Assembly: GCA_000320605.2 (NCBI GenBank)
Contig: KB445800.1
Coordinates: 1,301,286 to 1,365,285 of the forward strand
Origin: Gelatoporia subvermispora B
Lineage: Eukaryota > Basidiomycota > Agaricomycetes > Polyporales > Gelatoporiaceae
Direction of reading: 5' to 3'
Length of the DNA stretch: 64,000 bases
Position numbers and translations under genes: made by a program. Shown in pieces: positions 60,963 to 64,000 of the stretch; within the stretch, counting starts at the first letter, position 1, and each line of letters starts with the position of its first letter. The notes below the pieces were generated by a model that did not search any database, had not been told where the DNA came from, and was given only the letters and a program-made list of their open reading frames with translations.

Positions 60963-62977
60963 ATGGCGACAGTGCATCTTCACGATGAGTTGACGCAATC
61001 TACGGAACGGGTCACGGTCCAGACGCGCTTTGGCACGATCAGAGGCGGGCGTGCTGCGAATGGCGCCGCGGTCTTCTTGGGTGCGCCAGATCATTATCGC
61101 CCGGGAGTTTAGTACCGATGAGTATCGCCAGAGGTTCCGTACGCTCTCCCCCCGGGGAGGTTTTTGGACCCGGTCCCATTGCCCGCGGACTATCAGTATG
61201 AGGAGAAGGATTACATCTACGAAAGCAGCTGTATGTTTCTCCTGATTTGCGAGTCAATACTTCATATCGATGGTACTCAATCTCAGACGCGGCTCAACCG
61301 ATTAATGACGGTCAGGCAGCTAGTAAGCGTTCATGCTTTACGATGTCTGCCTACTGCTGACATATGTCCACTCATAGGTGTGCCATTCGAGGACAAAGTC
61401 GGACGAGGCGAACCCACTGAGAACCCGTAAGCGTCGCTGATATCCGGTTGTATCTTCGGCCGTCTGCTCATGCCAGCACGGCAGTCTGTTCGTCAACATA
61501 GTATCCCCGCCGTCGTTTCCCTCTGCGACTGGCTTGCCTGTGAAAGTGTACATCCACGGCGGGTGAGTTGCACAGGGATCCGGCTTCTCGCCGCACGCTT
61601 ACCCTCGTAAAATCAGCTTCTTGCAGTTTGGGTCGCCTCACGGTCTCAGTGGGCAAGCGCAATACATTGCGGCCGAGCGATCGGAAATATGGGTCAACGT
61701 CGGATACCGCCTTTCCGCGTTTGGCTTCCTGGCATGCGACGAGCCACGCGTCGAAGGAAACTTTGGTTTCAAGGACCAGTGGTTGGCGCTGCTATGGGTC
61801 CGTGACAACATCGAGGCATTCGGAGGCAATCCAGACAACATCCAAATCAGTGGTCTTTCCGCGGGTGTGTGTTAGGTCATTCACATAGCATACAGTGGTG
61901 ATTTAACACCATCATCAGGTGCCCATTCTGTACATCAGCTTCTGCATTACGCTTCGAGGCTGCCAGAGGGCAAAACGGCGCCCTTCAATTCTGCAGTTCT
62001 GCAGTCGAACTCCATTGTGTATGCTACTCGCCACTCTGTGAATCTCAACACGCGTAACCTTCTACTGTCTCTAGAATAGCCCCGAAAACCCCCGCCGAGC
62101 TGCGCCCGCAATTCCGCGCGTTCTGCACCGCGCTCTCCCTCAACCCGGACGGCCCCGACGCCTTAACCGTCCTGCGCGACCCGGAGCTGGTCCCCTGGAA
62201 GGCCATCACGCACGCGATCGAGACCGACGCGCTCGGGACCCAGTTTGGCACCTTCCGCGGCAGCCTCGACGGCTCCTGGCTTTCCTCTGATCCGGAATCA
62301 ATGGCCTGGCAGCGCTCCGGCGCGTTCGCCCGCGCGTTGCGAAAGCGTGGTGTGCGGAGCATCGCGGTGGGCGACCTCACGGAGGAATGGTACCTGTACT
62401 CGATCGCGCACCCCGTGCGGCGCATGCGTGATATTGAGCTGAACATGGAGCGGTATTACCAGGAGGAGGTCGTCCACGCCATGATGGCGCTGTACAGGCG
62501 CGTCCCCGACGGCGCGCCTCCCGAGGATTTTGCGCGCCTGTTTGGGGAGATGCTGAGCGAAGGCCAGGTGCATTTGCCTGTGCGGTTGCTCGCGAGGGAC
62601 CTCACGACGGCTGGGTTCCCGGTGGTGCGGTACCAGATTCGATGGACGCCCGAGCAGCTGAGGCCTCTCGGTAGGCGAAGTGACTTTGCCAGTCTGGGAG
62701 TTGTACTAACTGTGGAATGCTAGGATATGTCACGCATGGAAGCGACCGGTCGCTCTGGGCGCTTCGTCTACCCGTGCTCAAGCCAGACCAGGCCGATGTT
62801 GCGCGTGCGTGGCTGGACAGCATCAATTCCGCACTCGCTGCGGCGGAGAACGGGGAGGTACGAGGGCTGAAGGAGGTTCTGGCTTTGAATGAAAACCAAA
62901 GTATCGGATGGAGAGACGATGACAAGTGGGACGAGATCATGCGCCTTTGTCAGGCGTTGCCGGGGGAGGATGCATAA
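60963..62977 (+). CDS. Type-B carboxylesterase/lipase (525 aa)
   Basis: Nine exons (60963-61080, 61132-61230, 61287-61322, 61378-61426, 61485-61562, 61617-61864, 61919-62018, 62075-62670, 62724-62977) sum to 1578 nt, 525 residues. Landmarks of the alpha/beta-hydrolase family are TRFGTIRGGRAANGAAVFLG, VPYALPPGRF, VKVYIHGGFLQFG (oxyanion hole), VNVGYRLSAFGFL, FGGNPDNIQISGLSAGAHS (nucleophile Ser in G-L-S-A-G) and VLQSNS. The catalytic His is probably in YVTHGSDRS. The motif is SAG rather than the usual ESAG, with Leu where Glu is common. No signal peptide, so intracellular. Substrate unknown. Confidence 0.92.
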
Positions 62978-63574
62978 AGACTTGAGATCCCTCGTAACCA
63001 CACCCTCGATATTGTTGATACACATTGCAAGACATAGATTTGATCTTGCGTCCCGGATAGACCGTCTGTATTGTGTGGGTCATCTTTGTTATTTTTCAAG
63101 CTCGACACCCCCTAACGATGTCTCGCGTGAGTGCACAGTACCTGAAGAAGCGGCGATGGCTGATCAGCGACCTTTTGATTAACGCAGAGCGTATAAAAAA
63201 AGGCTGTTAATCACTCACGGAGAGCTTGCAGATCATATGCTCGTGTTGCAACGTAGCTGCGTTCTCATCGTCTGTCGACAGGTGTTGCAATAATGCGGGT
63301 CTGGTACATCATGCATTACGTCTACTCATTGCCACCCAGCGCGGTCCACATCAGCAACAATCTATATACAGTGTACGTATAGGTATATGTGTTTATCATA
63401 GGGGGAAATTAGACCGTCCGTCAGTCTCGCTGGGACTTGATTACTTTCCAACCCGAACCTTTCCAACCCGTCAGTCCGATTTCTCATCAGATGCGCAGCC
63501 ATAGCGATCATGCTGTCACGGTGGTGTGCTCAACAAGCTTGGACACCTCGATATTCGTGACGCTGCGATCTGCT
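62978..63574. other. Intergenic, no gene seen
   Basis: 0.6 kb between convergent 3' ends. A TATAAAAAAA run at about 63192 is not followed by a convincing frame. Confidence 0.45.
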
Positions 63575-63809
63575 TCAAGTTCGCCGTCGGAGATGGAGCG
63601 GAATAAAGCCTGGCTGCGGGGCGCTGCGGGACATAAAGGAGGACATGGAGATATCTCTGATCAAGCCGAACTTGGTACTTCGGAAGACACGGCACGACAT
63701 CGCGTTGGTAAGCATGGCGTTGGGTACGGTGAACATCGTGCGGTATGTGACGGGAACGCCGGTCGCATACACCATTGCGACGGTGAGTAGGTTACTGCCG
63801 ACGATGGAT
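63575..63809 (-). CDS. 3' exon of a multi-span membrane protein, cut by the window edge
   Basis: A last exon on the - strand begins after a CTTCAG acceptor at 63810-63811 and ends at the stop at 63575. It encodes two hydrophobic stretches (GSNLLTVAMVYATGVPV, FTVPNAMLTNAMSC), then RVFRSTKFG and a short basic tail. The style is that of Agaricomycete multi-span proteins of unknown function. Upstream exons would lie between 63820 and beyond 64000; none could be fixed. Confidence 0.5.
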
Positions 63810-64000
63810 CTGAAGACAAATTCAATGAGTTATGATGCAGATAGGACAAAGCTATCCGACTCACACAAAGTCGAGTTGTCAACCCTGCAAAAGCGTACGA
63901 GAGAACGCAGGAAGATACTCCCCCGTGAGGAATGCCCTGACCTGAGCTTTCCAGTTACCGCTCAGGTCCACTCGGGAATTCATCAGGAGACGTATTGAGA

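Overview
The window looks like nuclear DNA of a filamentous basidiomycete, most likely an Agaricomycete and perhaps a polypore. The genes are dense and cut by many short introns (about 48-65 nt, GT..AG, CTNAC-like branch points). Characteristic families are present: five DUF6533-type multi-span membrane proteins, a macrofage-activating-glycoprotein-like secreted protein, a Crinkler-like NTPase and an auxin-efflux-carrier-like transporter. Gene models were built by hand from splice signals and family resemblance. Where exon coordinates are given, the summed coding length is a multiple of three unless stated.

Layout. 0-25 kb is mostly conserved housekeeping: a Crinkler-like NTPase (+), a 956-aa RRM/proline-rich protein (-), complex I NDUFS5 (-), a GET5/UBL4-like protein (+), the Xi-class glutathione transferase ECM4 (+), a macrofage-activating-glycoprotein-like protein (-), a single-span membrane protein (+), DUF6533 copy A (+), an Old Yellow Enzyme family oxidoreductase with a probable 1-nt frameshift (-), TFIIE-alpha (-) and a leucine-rich-repeat protein (-). 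25-51 kb is more accessory. It holds a perfect 372-bp TRIM retroelement (143-bp identical LTRs, 5-bp target duplication), tandemly duplicated DUF6533 copies B and C (+), an AEC transporter (-), DUF6533 copy D (-), a small stress-protein-like gene (+), a protein with an MLKL-like order of domains (+), SEC23 (-) and DUF6533 copy E (-). 51-64 kb holds an MFSD5-like transporter (-), a Ser-rich single-span protein (+), a perilipin-like lipid-droplet protein (-), a type-B carboxylesterase (+) and the 3' end of another membrane protein (-).

The most striking observation is in the five DUF6533 paralogues. Each appears to contain two separate 2-nucleotide exons at homologous positions, each sitting between two introns of normal length (49-63 nt). 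Including both is the only way found to keep the reading frame, and doing so makes the exons line up with identical lengths (for example 62, 98, 141 and 16 nt) in all five genes. Copies C and D also have a 9-nt exon. In copy B the intron after that exon has lost both splice sites and become 20 in-frame codons.

Several stretches of 0.3-3 kb have no supportable gene and are listed as such. The genes are independent eukaryotic units and no biosynthetic cluster or operon is evident.
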